The notes under the pieces were generated by a model that saw only the letters and a program-made list of their open reading frames with translations, made no database searches and had not been told where the DNA came from. The position numbers and the translations under genes are program-made. Below, piece by piece: positions 1 to 6,823 of a stretch of DNA of 19,462 bases (position 1 is the first letter of the stretch; each line of letters starts with the position of its first letter). Location of the stretch: contig VGBQ01000023.1 in assembly GCA_016870425.1 (NCBI GenBank), positions 1 through 19,462 of the forward strand. Reading direction: 5' to 3'. Source of the DNA: Actinomycetota bacterium (lineage in GTDB: Bacteria > Actinomycetota > Actinomycetes > S36-B12).

Positions 1-2
1 GT

Positions 3-437
3 GAGCTCGTCGGAATCTTCCCCGAGGCGACGATGAGCCGCGCCATGGACATCAAGGACATCAAGACGGGTGCGGTGCGCATCGCCATCGCGGCCGACGT
101 ACCCCTCATCCCCATGTGCATCCTCGGTGGCGCGCGCATCCTGTCCTACGGTCACAAGGACTTCTCTCGCGGCACGGTCGTGGCGATCACTGTCGGCGAG
201 CCGATGCACCCCAAGCGCGGGCAGGACGCCGAAGCGCTCACGGTCGAATTGCGCTCGCGCATGCGCGACCTGCTGGACCAGACGGTGGCGCGCTATCCCT
301 ACGACGGCTCACCCTGGTGGATCCCGGCGCGACTCGGCGGATCCGCGCCGACACTGGAGCAGGCCGAGGTGCTCGACCAGCAGGCGCGTGAAGCGAGGGC
401 TGCGCGCAAGGCGGCCAAGGGCGTCAAGAAGAAGTAG
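3..437 (+). CDS. PlsC-type lysophospholipid acyltransferase, C-terminal part
   Basis: The reading frame is open from base 3, so the 5' part of the gene lies outside the window and the visible ATG at 33 is internal. The first visible residues (ELVGIFPEATMSR) match block III of the glycerophosphate acyltransferase family, usually FPEGTRS; here the glycine is replaced by alanine. Block IV follows as VPLIPMCILGGAR. The catalytic HX4D block would be upstream and is not visible. The protein ends in a long charged Ala/Arg/Lys tail (about the last 35 residues, ending KKK), which suggests contact with the membrane surface. The expected reaction is acyl transfer from acyl-CoA or acyl-ACP to a lysophospholipid such as 1-acylglycerol-3-phosphate at the inner face of the membrane. 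Family assignment is fairly safe; the exact acceptor is not readable from this fragment. Confidence 0.8.
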   Translation, partial: ELVGIFPEATMSRAMDIKDIKTGAVRIAIAADVPLIPMCILGGARILSYGHKDFSRGTVVAITVGEPMHPKRGQDAEALTVELRSRMRDLLDQTVARYPYDGSPWWIPARLGGSAPTLEQAEVLDQQAREARAARKAAKGVKKK

Positions 438-458
438 CGGGTCCTGATTGGTGTCGCT

Positions 459-518
459 CCGTCTCCGCCCGTTATCGACGCTAACGGGCTGCTTAGCGTC
501 GATAACGGGCGGAGACGG
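459..518. repeat. Long perfect hairpin, palindromic element copy 1
   Basis: Arms 459-484 and 493-518 are perfectly complementary over 26 bp around an 8-nt loop (485-492). The 22-nt core of the left arm (463-484, containing GTTATCGACGCTAA) recurs in a second hairpin at 2363-2414 with one difference. It lies 22 nt after the acyltransferase stop codon and upstream of the peptidase promoter. There is no T-run, so it could act as a terminator without a U-tract, a REP-like dispersed element, or both. Confidence 0.85.
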
Positions 519-533
519 TGCCCTCCCGCGCGC

Positions 534-539
534 TAGCCT
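534..539 (+). promoter_or_regulatory. -10 hexamer (TAGCCT) of the M20 peptidase, leaderless
   Basis: TAGCCT ends 6 nt before the ATG at 546. The same spacing recurs at most uncoupled starts in this window and implies a leaderless transcript. No convincing -35 or Shine-Dalgarno is visible. Confidence 0.5.
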
Positions 540-545
540 GCGTCC

Positions 546-1895
546 ATGAGTGCCTGCACCGTTGACTCCCTGCGCCAGGCCGTCCACGAGCTCATGCCGC
601 AGTTGCAGGCGGACCTCGAGCACCTCGTGCGCATCCCCTCATGCGCCTTCGCGGGCTTTCCCCGTGAGCCGGTGCGCGAGGCGGCGGAGGAGACGCGGAG
701 ACTCTTCGCCGATGCTGGCATGCAGACTGAGCTTCTGCCTATCGACGGCGGCGAGCCCGCGGTGGTCGGCCGTGTGGGCGAGGGAGCAGCCCGCGTGCTG
801 CTCTACGCGCACTACGACGTACAACCCGCTGGTGATCTTGATGCCTGGATCACGCCGCCCTTCGAGCCGACTGTGCGCGATGGTCGTCTCCACGGGCGAG
901 GGGCTGCCGATGACAAGAGCGGGATCGCCATGCACCTGGGTGCGATCCGCGCACTGCAGCGCGTGCTCGGGCACGTGCCGGTGCAGGTGGTCGCGCTGAT
1001 TGAGGGCGAGGAGGAGTGCGGCGGTCCGCTGCCGGAGTATGTGCTCGAGCATCCGCAGATCGCGCAGGCCGACGTCATCGTCATCGCCGACGTCGGCAAT
1101 CGGGCGCTGGGCGAGCCGACCTTCGTCGCGGCGCTGCGCGGCCTCGTTGATGCCACGGTCGAGGTGCGCACGCTGCCGCGGCCCGCTCACTCGGGGATGT
1201 ACGGCGGTCCGGCCCCCGATGCGCTCCTCGCGCTTATCCGGATCCTGGACACGCTGCGGGATGAGCACGGAGACACCACGATCGTGCCGGGGTATCCGTG
1301 GACGGGTGCGCAGGCCGATGAGGCGGAGTTCCGGAAGGAACTCGGCATGCGCCCGGACCAGCCGCTGCTCGGCACGGGCCCGCTCACGGACCGGCTCGTC
1401 ACGCGGCCCGCGGTGTCGGTGATCGGGCTCGACGCTCCGCCGGTTGCCGGTGCTATCAACGCCGTGATTCCCCATGCACGGGCGAAGGTGTCGCTGCGGC
1501 TGCCCCCGGGCACGGACACGCAGGCGGCCATGGACGCGCTGTGCGAGCACCTGCGCTCAGCAGCGCCCTGGGGCGTGGACGTCACGGTGACACCGGGGGA
1601 GCAGGGGCGCGGCTGCGCCATTGCCACTGATGGTCCCGCCTATGCGGCGGCGCGCTGGGCGATGGAGGCGGCATTCGGCAAGGCTCCCGCCGAGGCCGGC
1701 GAGGGTGGGAGCATCCCGCTGCTCGCCGCGCTCGCCGATGTGGCGCCGGCCGCCGAGATCATGCTCATGGGCGCGGAGGACCCGGGTGCGCTCATTCACG
1801 CGCCCAATGAGTCGGTCGACCTCCAGGAGTTGGAGCGCATGGTGCTAGCCGAGGCCCTGCTCCTTGCGAGGCTGGGCGGCCTGCTCACTGAGTAG
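546..1895 (+). CDS. M20 family metallopeptidase (dipeptidase / ArgE-DapE-like)
   Basis: The 449-aa protein carries all hallmarks of a di-zinc M20 peptidase: YAHYDVQPAG (first ligand His89, with Asp91), GRGAADDKSG (bridging Asp122), EGEEE (catalytic Glu155 and ligand Glu156), IADVGN (Asp182), and a C-terminal HAPNES with His418. A dimerisation domain lies between about residues 195 and 310. It has no signal peptide, so it should hydrolyse dipeptides or N-acyl amino acids in the cytoplasm. The ATG at 546 is chosen because it is preceded by TAGCCT plus 6 nt and because the family normally starts just before such a helical segment. It is transcribed alone, between two hairpin-containing gaps. Length and motifs are normal for actinobacterial M20 dipeptidases; the exact substrate is unknown. 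Confidence 0.92.
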   Translation: MSACTVDSLRQAVHELMPQLQADLEHLVRIPSCAFAGFPREPVREAAEETRRLFADAGMQTELLPIDGGEPAVVGRVGEGAARVLLYAHYDVQPAGDLDAWITPPFEPTVRDGRLHGRGAADDKSGIAMHLGAIRALQRVLGHVPVQVVALIEGEEECGGPLPEYVLEHPQIAQADVIVIADVGNRALGEPTFVAALRGLVDATVEVRTLPRPAHSGMYGGPAPDALLALIRILDTLRDEHGDTTIVPGYPWTGAQADEAEFRKELGMRPDQPLLGTGPLTDRLVTRPAVSVIGLDAPPVAGAINAVIPHARAKVSLRLPPGTDTQAAMDALCEHLRSAAPWGVDVTVTPGEQGRGCAIATDGPAYAAARWAMEAAFGKAPAEAGEGGSIPLLAALADVAPAAEIMLMGAEDPGALIHAPNESVDLQELERMVLAEALLLARLGGLLTE

Positions 1896-1997
1896 GCGGC
1901 GGGGCGGACTGTCGGGCCGAGCCCAGAGGGTGATGCGCTAGAGCGTGCACCGTTGGAGCGTGAACGGTTGGAGCGCGCCCCTCTCGACCGTGGTTCT
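1896..1997. other. Convergent intergenic gap with short direct repeats
   Basis: This gap separates the peptidase stop from the stop of the minus-strand small protein. It holds short repeated words: CTAGAGCGTGC at 1938-1948 and again at 1998-2008 (the second overlaps the next gene's end), exactly 60 bp apart, and two GTTGGAGCG words near 1952 and 1968. I see no strong hairpin and no gene. Confidence 0.4.
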
Positions 1998-2321
1998 CTA
2001 GAGCGTGCCGCGCTCGCGCTTGTTGCGCTCGGTCCACTCGCGCATCCGGGGTGGGTAGCCAACCTTCTGGGTGTCGTAGAGCGGGATGCCCCACTTGCGG
2101 GTGAGGTCGGCTGCTTCGCTGGGTGACTCCACGCGACGGCGGGTCCACTCACCATCCGCGGCGACGAGCACGACGGTGGTCTCCGTGGCCATGGTGACGG
2201 GTTCGAGATAGGCCTCGACTCCGGTGCGGGAGTGCGTGAACTCCTCGAGGTGCTTGATGTCTTCGCGCGTGCTACCGCGGTCCCAGGCGGCATGGCGCTT
2301 GCGTCGGCTGAACAGGCCCAT
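1998..2321 (-). CDS. Conserved actinobacterial protein of unknown function (107 aa)
   Basis: The 107-aa product starts MGLFSRRKRHAAWDRGS and contains GVEAYLEPVTMATETTVVLVAADGEWTRR, then a Pro/Tyr-rich end (IPLYDTQKVGYPPRMREW). From memory this pattern is a widespread actinobacterial protein without assigned function. It has a basic N-terminus, no signal peptide and no membrane segment, so it is probably a small soluble alpha/beta cytoplasmic protein. The ATG at 2321 is preferred over upstream starts because the hexamer CACACT lies exactly 6 nt before it on the minus strand, and because the upstream extension would run through the hairpin element at 2361-2422. It may share transcripts with the HNH gene upstream (140-bp gap with hairpins), but an own promoter is more likely. 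Confidence 0.8.
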   Translation of the reverse strand: MGLFSRRKRHAAWDRGSTREDIKHLEEFTHSRTGVEAYLEPVTMATETTVVLVAADGEWTRRRVESPSEAADLTRKWGIPLYDTQKVGYPPRMREWTERNKRERGTL

Positions 2322-2327
2322 ATGTTG

Positions 2328-2333
2328 AGTGTG
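2328..2333 (-). promoter_or_regulatory. -10-like hexamer (CACACT) of the 107-aa protein gene
   Basis: Read on the minus strand, CACACT is followed by 6 nt and the ATG at 2321, the same geometry as at other starts in this window. Confidence 0.4.
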
Positions 2334-2360
2334 CCAAAAGGCGCGCCGCGCGCGTGCTCC

Positions 2361-2422
2361 GGCTCCGCCCGTTGTCGACGCTAAGCGGTCCGTTAGCGTC
2401 GATAACGGGCGGAGGCGGAGCC
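2361..2422. repeat. Palindromic element copy 2
   Basis: Arms 2363-2384 and 2393-2414 pair over 22 bp with a single wobble (G2374 opposite T2403); the loop is 2385-2392. The right arm is identical to the corresponding part of copy 1 (493-514) and the left arm differs by one base, while the 8-nt loops differ. An alternative outer pairing, GGCTCCGCC (2361-2369) with GGCGGAGCC (2414-2422), is also possible. It sits between the 3' end of the HNH gene and the start of the small conserved gene, both on the minus strand. Confidence 0.85.
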
Positions 2423-2445
2423 TGACGCCGCGAGAGAGCGTCAGG
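2421..2445 (-). terminator. Terminator-like hairpin after the HNH gene
   Basis: CCTGACGC (2421-2428) and GCGTCAGG (2438-2445) form a perfect 8-bp stem with a 9-nt loop, 16 nt beyond the stop codon of the minus-strand HNH gene. There is no T-tract. It adjoins the larger palindrome at 2361-2422. Confidence 0.5.
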
Positions 2446-2460
2446 CACCGGTCTGCCGTG

Positions 2461-4131
2461 TCACTCGCTGGTTGCCCGCGGCTCCCCGCGCTCGTGCAGT
2501 GGATCGATGCGAGATGGGTAGGCGTGACCGGAATGGGTTGAGATCCATAGCGCGCGACCGTCATCGGCGGCATCGATGACGAAGTGGCCAGCCGTTACCG
2601 CCAGATGGTCGGGACCGCAGACGAGGTGGAGATTTGCCGGTGTGGTGTTGCTTCCGTCGAAGTCGATGGCGTGGTCGACCTGGGTCTCGCTAGCCGGCCG
2701 GGTGCAGGTGTCAGCCGTGCACGTGACATCACGACCGGAGATGAGATCGCGCAGTGCGGCGCTGGGTCGATAGCGCACGGCGCCAGCATCGATGATCGCG
2801 CGCGTCGAATCATCGAGCAGCCAGCGGCGCCAGGAATCCGCATCCGCCAGGATCTCTCGGGCGATCGGGGCCGGCACCCATCCATAGCCCGGCACGAAGC
2901 CCGGCTCCTCGGCGAGGCGTAGGGCCGTAGCGGCATCGATGATGATCGCGGCCTGCTTGCGCGGACGACTCCCGGGAGTGCCGGCCAGAGTCCACCCGGA
3001 GGGGAGGTCTCGGTCGGAGGTGGTCGTGGCAACGTTGCCAGCGTGCGTCGCCGGGTCGCTGTGGATAGCGGTGGCAAGGTTGCCAGCGTGTGACGCCGGG
3101 TCGCTGTGGATATCGGTGGCCAGGTTGCCAGCGTGCGACGCGGGGTCGCTGTGGATATGTGCGCCTACGAGCTCATCGTGCAGCCGCTGCACGGCCATCA
3201 CGGCGCTGTCGAAGCGCGCGGCATCGAGGGAGTACGGCGTATCCGGCTCAGCGGATCGATGCGCGCTGCGGCACGCATGTCCGACGGTGGTCAAGCTCCG
3301 CATCGTCTGGGTCACTGAGTCATAGGGGCCGGTGATGGCCAGTCGAGCCTGCCCGTCCTTCATCATCCACATCGTCACACCGCGCTCCTGGCCGCGCTCA
3401 CGGGTGCGCTGGGCCATACCGGCGGCATCGCGCTTGGCTAGCGACTTGCGCAGACGATCGCCGAGACGGCGAGGATGGTCGGTCGCGGCGTAGGGCAGCG
3501 CGTCGTTGAGCACCTGCTCACGCAGCGGAGCGGGGACGTCGATGAGCTCCTTCTCGGCCACGCGCAGATGGCCGTAGCCCCAATTGCCCTCCCAGGCCTG
3601 GCCAAGGGCGCGCGGCATCGACTCCACGAGCAGTCGCGCAGAATCAATACGGCGCCCCGCCGTGCGCGGCGACACCCGCGTGGCCATGCTCACCTCGAGG
3701 GCGATGGCCCTCTCGCGCACCTCCCACGCTTCGTCGCGCACCCGTGCGCTCAGGGCCAGGCGCTCACCCTCGGACAACTCGGACCCACCCGCCTCGTCGA
3801 CCTCGGATCGCACCCGCTGGTCGATCTCGTCCTCGGGCCAACCTGTCGTCGGCCCAGCAACCGCCGCGGTCGCAATGGTCTGGAAGGCCTCGAACCACGC
3901 GCCACACGCCGTCACCTGCTGCAGGTAGGTGACGCGGTCGTGTGTGCAGAGAGACGCGACGTCGATGCGCTCGAGCAGAGAGAGGGCATGACCTCCGATT
4001 CCCGCCTCGGCCGCCAGGTCGAGCAGCCGCTTGGCAGCCTCACTCGACGCCATCGGCGGGGTAGCCAGCGCGGCGCGCATTGCTTGATGTGCGGGAGGAG
4101 TCACCTGATGTGCGGGAGAAGTGGTCTGCAT
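2461..4131 (-). CDS. DUF222 / HNH endonuclease protein (13E12 repeat family)
   Basis: The 556-aa protein has the two-part build of the 13E12 family: a long helical DUF222 region (about residues 30-320) and a C-terminal HNH domain. The HNH zinc and catalytic positions are all present: Cys471, Cys476, the DH pair 486-487, Asn500, Cys505 and His509. Between the parts lies an Asp/His/Asn-rich linker of three near-identical 15-residue units (HSDPASHAGNLAT type). Members are presumed metal-dependent nucleases, often present in several copies per genome; the biological role is not established. The ATG at 4131 is chosen because TAGCGT ends 6 nt upstream on the minus strand. A palindromic element lies just downstream. 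The nuclease motifs are intact, so it is not an obvious pseudogene. Confidence 0.9.
   Translation of the reverse strand: MQTTSPAHQVTPPAHQAMRAALATPPMASSEAAKRLLDLAAEAGIGGHALSLLERIDVASLCTHDRVTYLQQVTACGAWFEAFQTIATAAVAGPTTGWPEDEIDQRVRSEVDEAGGSELSEGERLALSARVRDEAWEVRERAIALEVSMATRVSPRTAGRRIDSARLLVESMPRALGQAWEGNWGYGHLRVAEKELIDVPAPLREQVLNDALPYAATDHPRRLGDRLRKSLAKRDAAGMAQRTRERGQERGVTMWMMKDGQARLAITGPYDSVTQTMRSLTTVGHACRSAHRSAEPDTPYSLDAARFDSAVMAVQRLHDELVGAHIHSDPASHAGNLATDIHSDPASHAGNLATAIHSDPATHAGNVATTTSDRDLPSGWTLAGTPGSRPRKQAAIIIDAATALRLAEEPGFVPGYGWVPAPIAREILADADSWRRWLLDDSTRAIIDAGAVRYRPSAALRDLISGRDVTCTADTCTRPASETQVDHAIDFDGSNTTPANLHLVCGPDHLAVTAGHFVIDAADDGRALWISTHSGHAYPSRIDPLHERGEPRATSE
3026..3160 (-). repeat. 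Three tandem 45-bp repeats inside the HNH gene
   Basis: Units begin at 3026, 3071 and 3116, each exactly 45 bp, and encode three copies of a 15-residue unit in frame. The plus strand of each begins GTGGC and contains a word close to GGCAACGTTGCC, which is a perfect 12-bp palindrome in the first unit. Differences between units are few, so the expansion is recent or kept uniform. It is a coding minisatellite, not a CRISPR. Confidence 0.9.
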
Positions 4132-4137
4132 GTCATG

Positions 4138-4143
4138 ACGCTA
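4138..4143 (-). promoter_or_regulatory. -10 hexamer (TAGCGT) of the HNH gene
   Basis: On the minus strand TAGCGT is followed by CATGAC and the ATG at 4131, which fits a leaderless transcript. Confidence 0.5.
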
Positions 4144-4233
4144 CGTCGACGGTCTGACATCGACGCGGCATGCGACGGCGAGTGCGCAGAGTCATGCGTG
4201 TGCGTCACTACGAAGACGTGCCCGTCGCACGCA

Positions 4234-4294
4234 GGGTGAAGTGTTTGTCGCACACAACGCTTGATTCACCCAGTGGCGGGGCCTCACTTCACCC
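4234..4294 (+). promoter_or_regulatory. Repeated TTCACCC / GGGTGAA words upstream of the phyH-like gene
   Basis: In the 194-bp gap between the divergent HNH and phyH-like genes, GGGTGAAGTG (4234-4243) is a perfect 10-bp inverted partner of CACTTCACCC (4285-4294). A further TTCACCC lies at 4265-4271, 23 bp before the TTCACCC of the right arm. The right arm falls where a -35 element for the TACTCT hexamer at 4314 would be. GTCGCAC also occurs twice (4224-4230, 4247-4253). This looks like a set of regulator half-sites, without proof. Confidence 0.4.
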
Positions 4295-4313
4295 CGCGGG
4301 CGGGGTCCGGCGC

Positions 4314-4319
4314 TACTCT
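4314..4319 (+). promoter_or_regulatory. -10 hexamer (TACTCT) of the phyH-like operon
   Basis: TACTCT ends 6 nt before the ATG at 4326; a leaderless start is implied. Confidence 0.55.
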
Positions 4320-4325
4320 CACCCC

Positions 4326-5120
4326 ATGTCGTACGTCGATCCGCAGGCCGTGGCCGACTACGCCCGCAATGGGGCCGTGGTCATCCGTGGCTGCTTCACG
4401 CCCGCCCAGGTCGAGCTCGTCCGCGAGGGAGTGGCACGCAATCTCGCGGAGCCCGGACCCCTCGTCGCTGTCGCAAGCGAGGAGAGCGACACCGGCCGGT
4501 TCATTGAGGACTTCTGCAATTGGCAGCGCATCCCCGAATACGAGGAGTTCATCCGCACCTCACCCGCCGCACACATCGCGCGCGAACTCATGGCGAGCGA
4601 CCACGTGCGGCTCTATCACGACCATCTCCTCGTCAAGGAAGCCAAGACCAAGCAGCGCACGCCATGGCACCAGGATCAGCCCTACTACAACGTCGAGGGC
4701 CGCCAGAACGTCTCCATGTGGATGCCACTCGACCCGGTGCCGCGCGAGTCGACGCTGGAGTTCGTCGCAGGCTCCCACCTGGGTCCCTGGCTCATGCCGC
4801 GCACCTTCCGCGATGAGCAGGCCAAATGGTTCCCCGAGGGCACGCTCGGCGAACTCCCGCGCATCGACGACGACCGTGATGCCTACCCGATCCTGGGCTG
4901 GGAACTCCAAGCCGGTGACGCCGTGTGGTTCCACATGCTCACACTCCATGGCGCCGCCGGATCTCAGACCCTGCGGCGTGCCTTCTCCCTGCGCTTCCTG
5001 GGCGATGACATGGTCCATGCCCCGCGCGCGTGGCGGACCTCCCCGGAGTTCGCCGGCCTCGCGGACGAGCTGCCAGCCGGTGCGCCGATGGACCACCCGC
5101 TCTTCCCGGTGCTCGTGTGA
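4326..5120 (+). CDS. Phytanoyl-CoA dioxygenase (PhyH) family Fe(II)/2-oxoglutarate oxygenase
   Basis: The 264-aa protein has the iron-binding facial triad of the PhyH family: His115 and Asp117 in TPWHQDQPYYN and His208 in FHMLTLHGAAG, with the 2-oxoglutarate-binding Arg in the following RRAFSLRFLGDD (Arg217 or 218). The start SYVDPQAVADYARNGAVVIRGCFTPAQVE is the usual N-terminal helix and strand. Such enzymes couple oxidative decarboxylation of 2-oxoglutarate to hydroxylation of a small-molecule or acyl substrate; bacterial members have very diverse substrates, so none is assigned. The ATG at 4326 fits both family length and the leaderless hexamer; a longer in-frame extension from 4170 has no homology-like features. 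The stop overlaps the next start by one base (TGATG), so the two are translationally coupled. Confidence 0.92.
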   Translation: MSYVDPQAVADYARNGAVVIRGCFTPAQVELVREGVARNLAEPGPLVAVASEESDTGRFIEDFCNWQRIPEYEEFIRTSPAAHIARELMASDHVRLYHDHLLVKEAKTKQRTPWHQDQPYYNVEGRQNVSMWMPLDPVPRESTLEFVAGSHLGPWLMPRTFRDEQAKWFPEGTLGELPRIDDDRDAYPILGWELQAGDAVWFHMLTLHGAAGSQTLRRAFSLRFLGDDMVHAPRAWRTSPEFAGLADELPAGAPMDHPLFPVLV

Positions 5121-6436
5121 TGGGCCTGCGTCTGACGGCCGTCGCCATTGCCTGCGCCGCGAGTCTCGGCATGGGCGCAGCGGGCGCGACGTCGTACGCC
5201 GATGCGGCGTATGCAGGCGCGTCCTTCTCCGAGCCAGCCAACGGCATCGCCGTCTCCGACACGGGCGTCATCGCCGCAGCGATGTTCAATCCCCGCACGG
5301 TCACCTTCGTCGACGCTGAGGGCACCACGAGCTCCGTGGAGATCGGATGCTCACCGCACGACGTGGCCATCTCACCGTCGGGGACGACGGCGTGGGCGGT
5401 GTGCCAGGGGAGCTCGCATCTCATGGTCATTGACGTCGCCACGGCGAGCGTCGCGTCCGCGTCCATGAACGCACCCGGACTCGATGACGTCACCTACCTC
5501 CCGCGCGTCGATCAACTCATCTTGTCGTCAATGGACGGCCTCGGCGGCCAAATCTTGCGCGTCGGTGGCGTGACCACAGGGGCCTACGAAGTCATCGATC
5601 GCATCGCCACACCGCAGTGGCGGGTGACGCAGCTCGCGCCCAGCGCCGACGGGTCCCACGCCTACGCCCTCACGGACTCGGGTGATCTGCTGCGGGTCGA
5701 CTTCCAGGAGGGCGATTCGCTGACCCTCATCCGGCGCGGGTCGCCGGATCGCAGCTACCTCTCCATCGCTGTCAATCCCAACTACACCGCGCTCTACGCC
5801 GCAGTCCTGGACTTCTCGGATCCGGCGGATATGCGCACCTCCCTCGAACTCATCCAGCCCGCGACGGGGCACCCCCTGCAGAGCGTGCCCCTCGACTACG
5901 CCATGTCGATCAGTACGTCGATTGACATCGCTGCGGGCCACCGCACGCTGGCTGTGGCTTCGGGTGTTCCGATTCGCCAGGGCGATGCAGCCTCGGGCTT
6001 GGTCGTCGTACCACTCGATGAGCGGGGGCGGCTTGGCACGCCACGGCCCGAGGAGTCTGACGCGATCGGCACCGCAGTGGGCATGAGTGCCGACGGGAGT
6101 TGGATCGCCTTCGCCACATCGGACAACAATGTCGTGGGCTCGAGGACCTACGGCGCGCCGTATCCCAAGGCCATCGAGGTGACGGCCACGGCGAGGGGCA
6201 CGGTGCTCACGGTCTCGGGCACGACCACGTCCCTGGACTACCGGACGCCACTGACCGTGTGGGTCAAGGACCTCACCCGATCCAAGGCGCGGTTTGTTAA
6301 GAAGTCACCGGGGGCGTTGGTGAGCAGCACCGGCGCTGTCGCCTGGAAGGGCACGCCCCCGTCGAAGCGATTCGCGCTCTACCTCTCCGGTGGCGGCACG
6401 AAGAGCGCGACGGTGACCGTGACAGTGCGCCGATGA
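5120..6436 (+). CDS. Secreted beta-propeller protein with C-terminal Ig-like domain
   Basis: The 438-aa product begins with a signal peptide (MGLRLTAVAIACAASLGMGA..., likely cut near residues 20-32). The body consists of repeated units of the YVTN/lactonase-like propeller type, for example NGIAVSDTGVIAAAMFNPRTVTFVD, HDVAISPSGTTAWAVCQG and TQLAPSADGSHAYALTDSGDLLRVD, to about residue 345. A beta-rich tail of about 85 residues follows (EVTATARGTVLTVSGTTT...), resembling an Ig-like fold. No sorting signal or lipobox is seen, so it is probably released or held non-covalently. The ATG at 5120 is fixed by its 1-base overlap with the dioxygenase stop. The gene overlaps the thioesterase downstream by 4 bp. 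I cannot assign a ligand or enzymatic role. Confidence 0.8.
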   Translation: MGLRLTAVAIACAASLGMGAAGATSYADAAYAGASFSEPANGIAVSDTGVIAAAMFNPRTVTFVDAEGTTSSVEIGCSPHDVAISPSGTTAWAVCQGSSHLMVIDVATASVASASMNAPGLDDVTYLPRVDQLILSSMDGLGGQILRVGGVTTGAYEVIDRIATPQWRVTQLAPSADGSHAYALTDSGDLLRVDFQEGDSLTLIRRGSPDRSYLSIAVNPNYTALYAAVLDFSDPADMRTSLELIQPATGHPLQSVPLDYAMSISTSIDIAAGHRTLAVASGVPIRQGDAASGLVVVPLDERGRLGTPRPEESDAIGTAVGMSADGSWIAFATSDNNVVGSRTYGAPYPKAIEVTATARGTVLTVSGTTTSLDYRTPLTVWVKDLTRSKARFVKKSPGALVSSTGAVAWKGTPPSKRFALYLSGGGTKSATVTVTVRR

Positions 6437-6822
6437 CGCACATCGAGATTCAGCGGCGTTTCAGTGATCTGGACCCGCTAGGGCACGTCAACAACGTGGC
6501 GTATCACGACTATCTCCAGGAAGCTCGCATGGGCCTGATCGGCACGCTTGATGCTGTCGTCAACGACGACTACGCGCAGATCGTCGTGTCCCAGGAGATC
6601 CGGCACGTCAAGCCGCTCGGCTACTCCCGCCAGCCGGTCGTCATCGAAGCGAGGGTGACCGACATGGCGCGTACGTCGTACACGATCGTCTATCGCATCC
6701 TCGACGAACATGGCGATGTTGCCGCGGAGGCAACGACACGACTGGCGGTCGTCGATACCGTGAGCGGGCGCCCGATGCGCATGCCGGAGGACCTGCGCGA
6801 GCGCTTGCTGGCGGCGATCTGA
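6433..6822 (+). CDS. Acyl-CoA thioesterase, hotdog fold (4HBT type)
   Basis: The 129-aa protein is a single hotdog domain. RRFSDLDPLGHVNNVAYHDYLQEAR near the N-terminus is the classic 4-hydroxybenzoyl-CoA thioesterase signature, with Asp14 the likely catalytic acid and Asn20/Asn21 adjacent. Length is typical of single-domain YbgC/FadM-like enzymes, which hydrolyse short- or medium-chain acyl-CoA in the cytoplasm and usually form tetramers. The start overlaps the propeller stop by 4 bp (ATGA), so it is the third coupled gene of the operon. Its stop is only one base from the stop of convergent hmuV, leaving no room for a terminator between them. A substrate shared with the PhyH-type enzyme (an acyl-CoA) is a reasonable guess only. 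Confidence 0.9.
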   Translation: MTHIEIQRRFSDLDPLGHVNNVAYHDYLQEARMGLIGTLDAVVNDDYAQIVVSQEIRHVKPLGYSRQPVVIEARVTDMARTSYTIVYRILDEHGDVAAEATTRLAVVDTVSGRPMRMPEDLRERLLAAI

Positions 6823-6823
6823 C

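Noticed and set aside
639..1550. Long minus-strand open frame opposite the M20 peptidase
   Set aside because: Antisense shadow of a well-supported metallopeptidase; low-complexity Arg/His composition and no recognisable motif.
3026..3160. Possible CRISPR-like repeat array
   Set aside because: The 45-bp units are contiguous with no spacers and are in frame within a coding sequence.
3475..4239. Plus-strand open frame opposite the HNH gene, 254 codons
   Set aside because: Antisense shadow of the HNH protein; Arg/His-rich and crosses its promoter.
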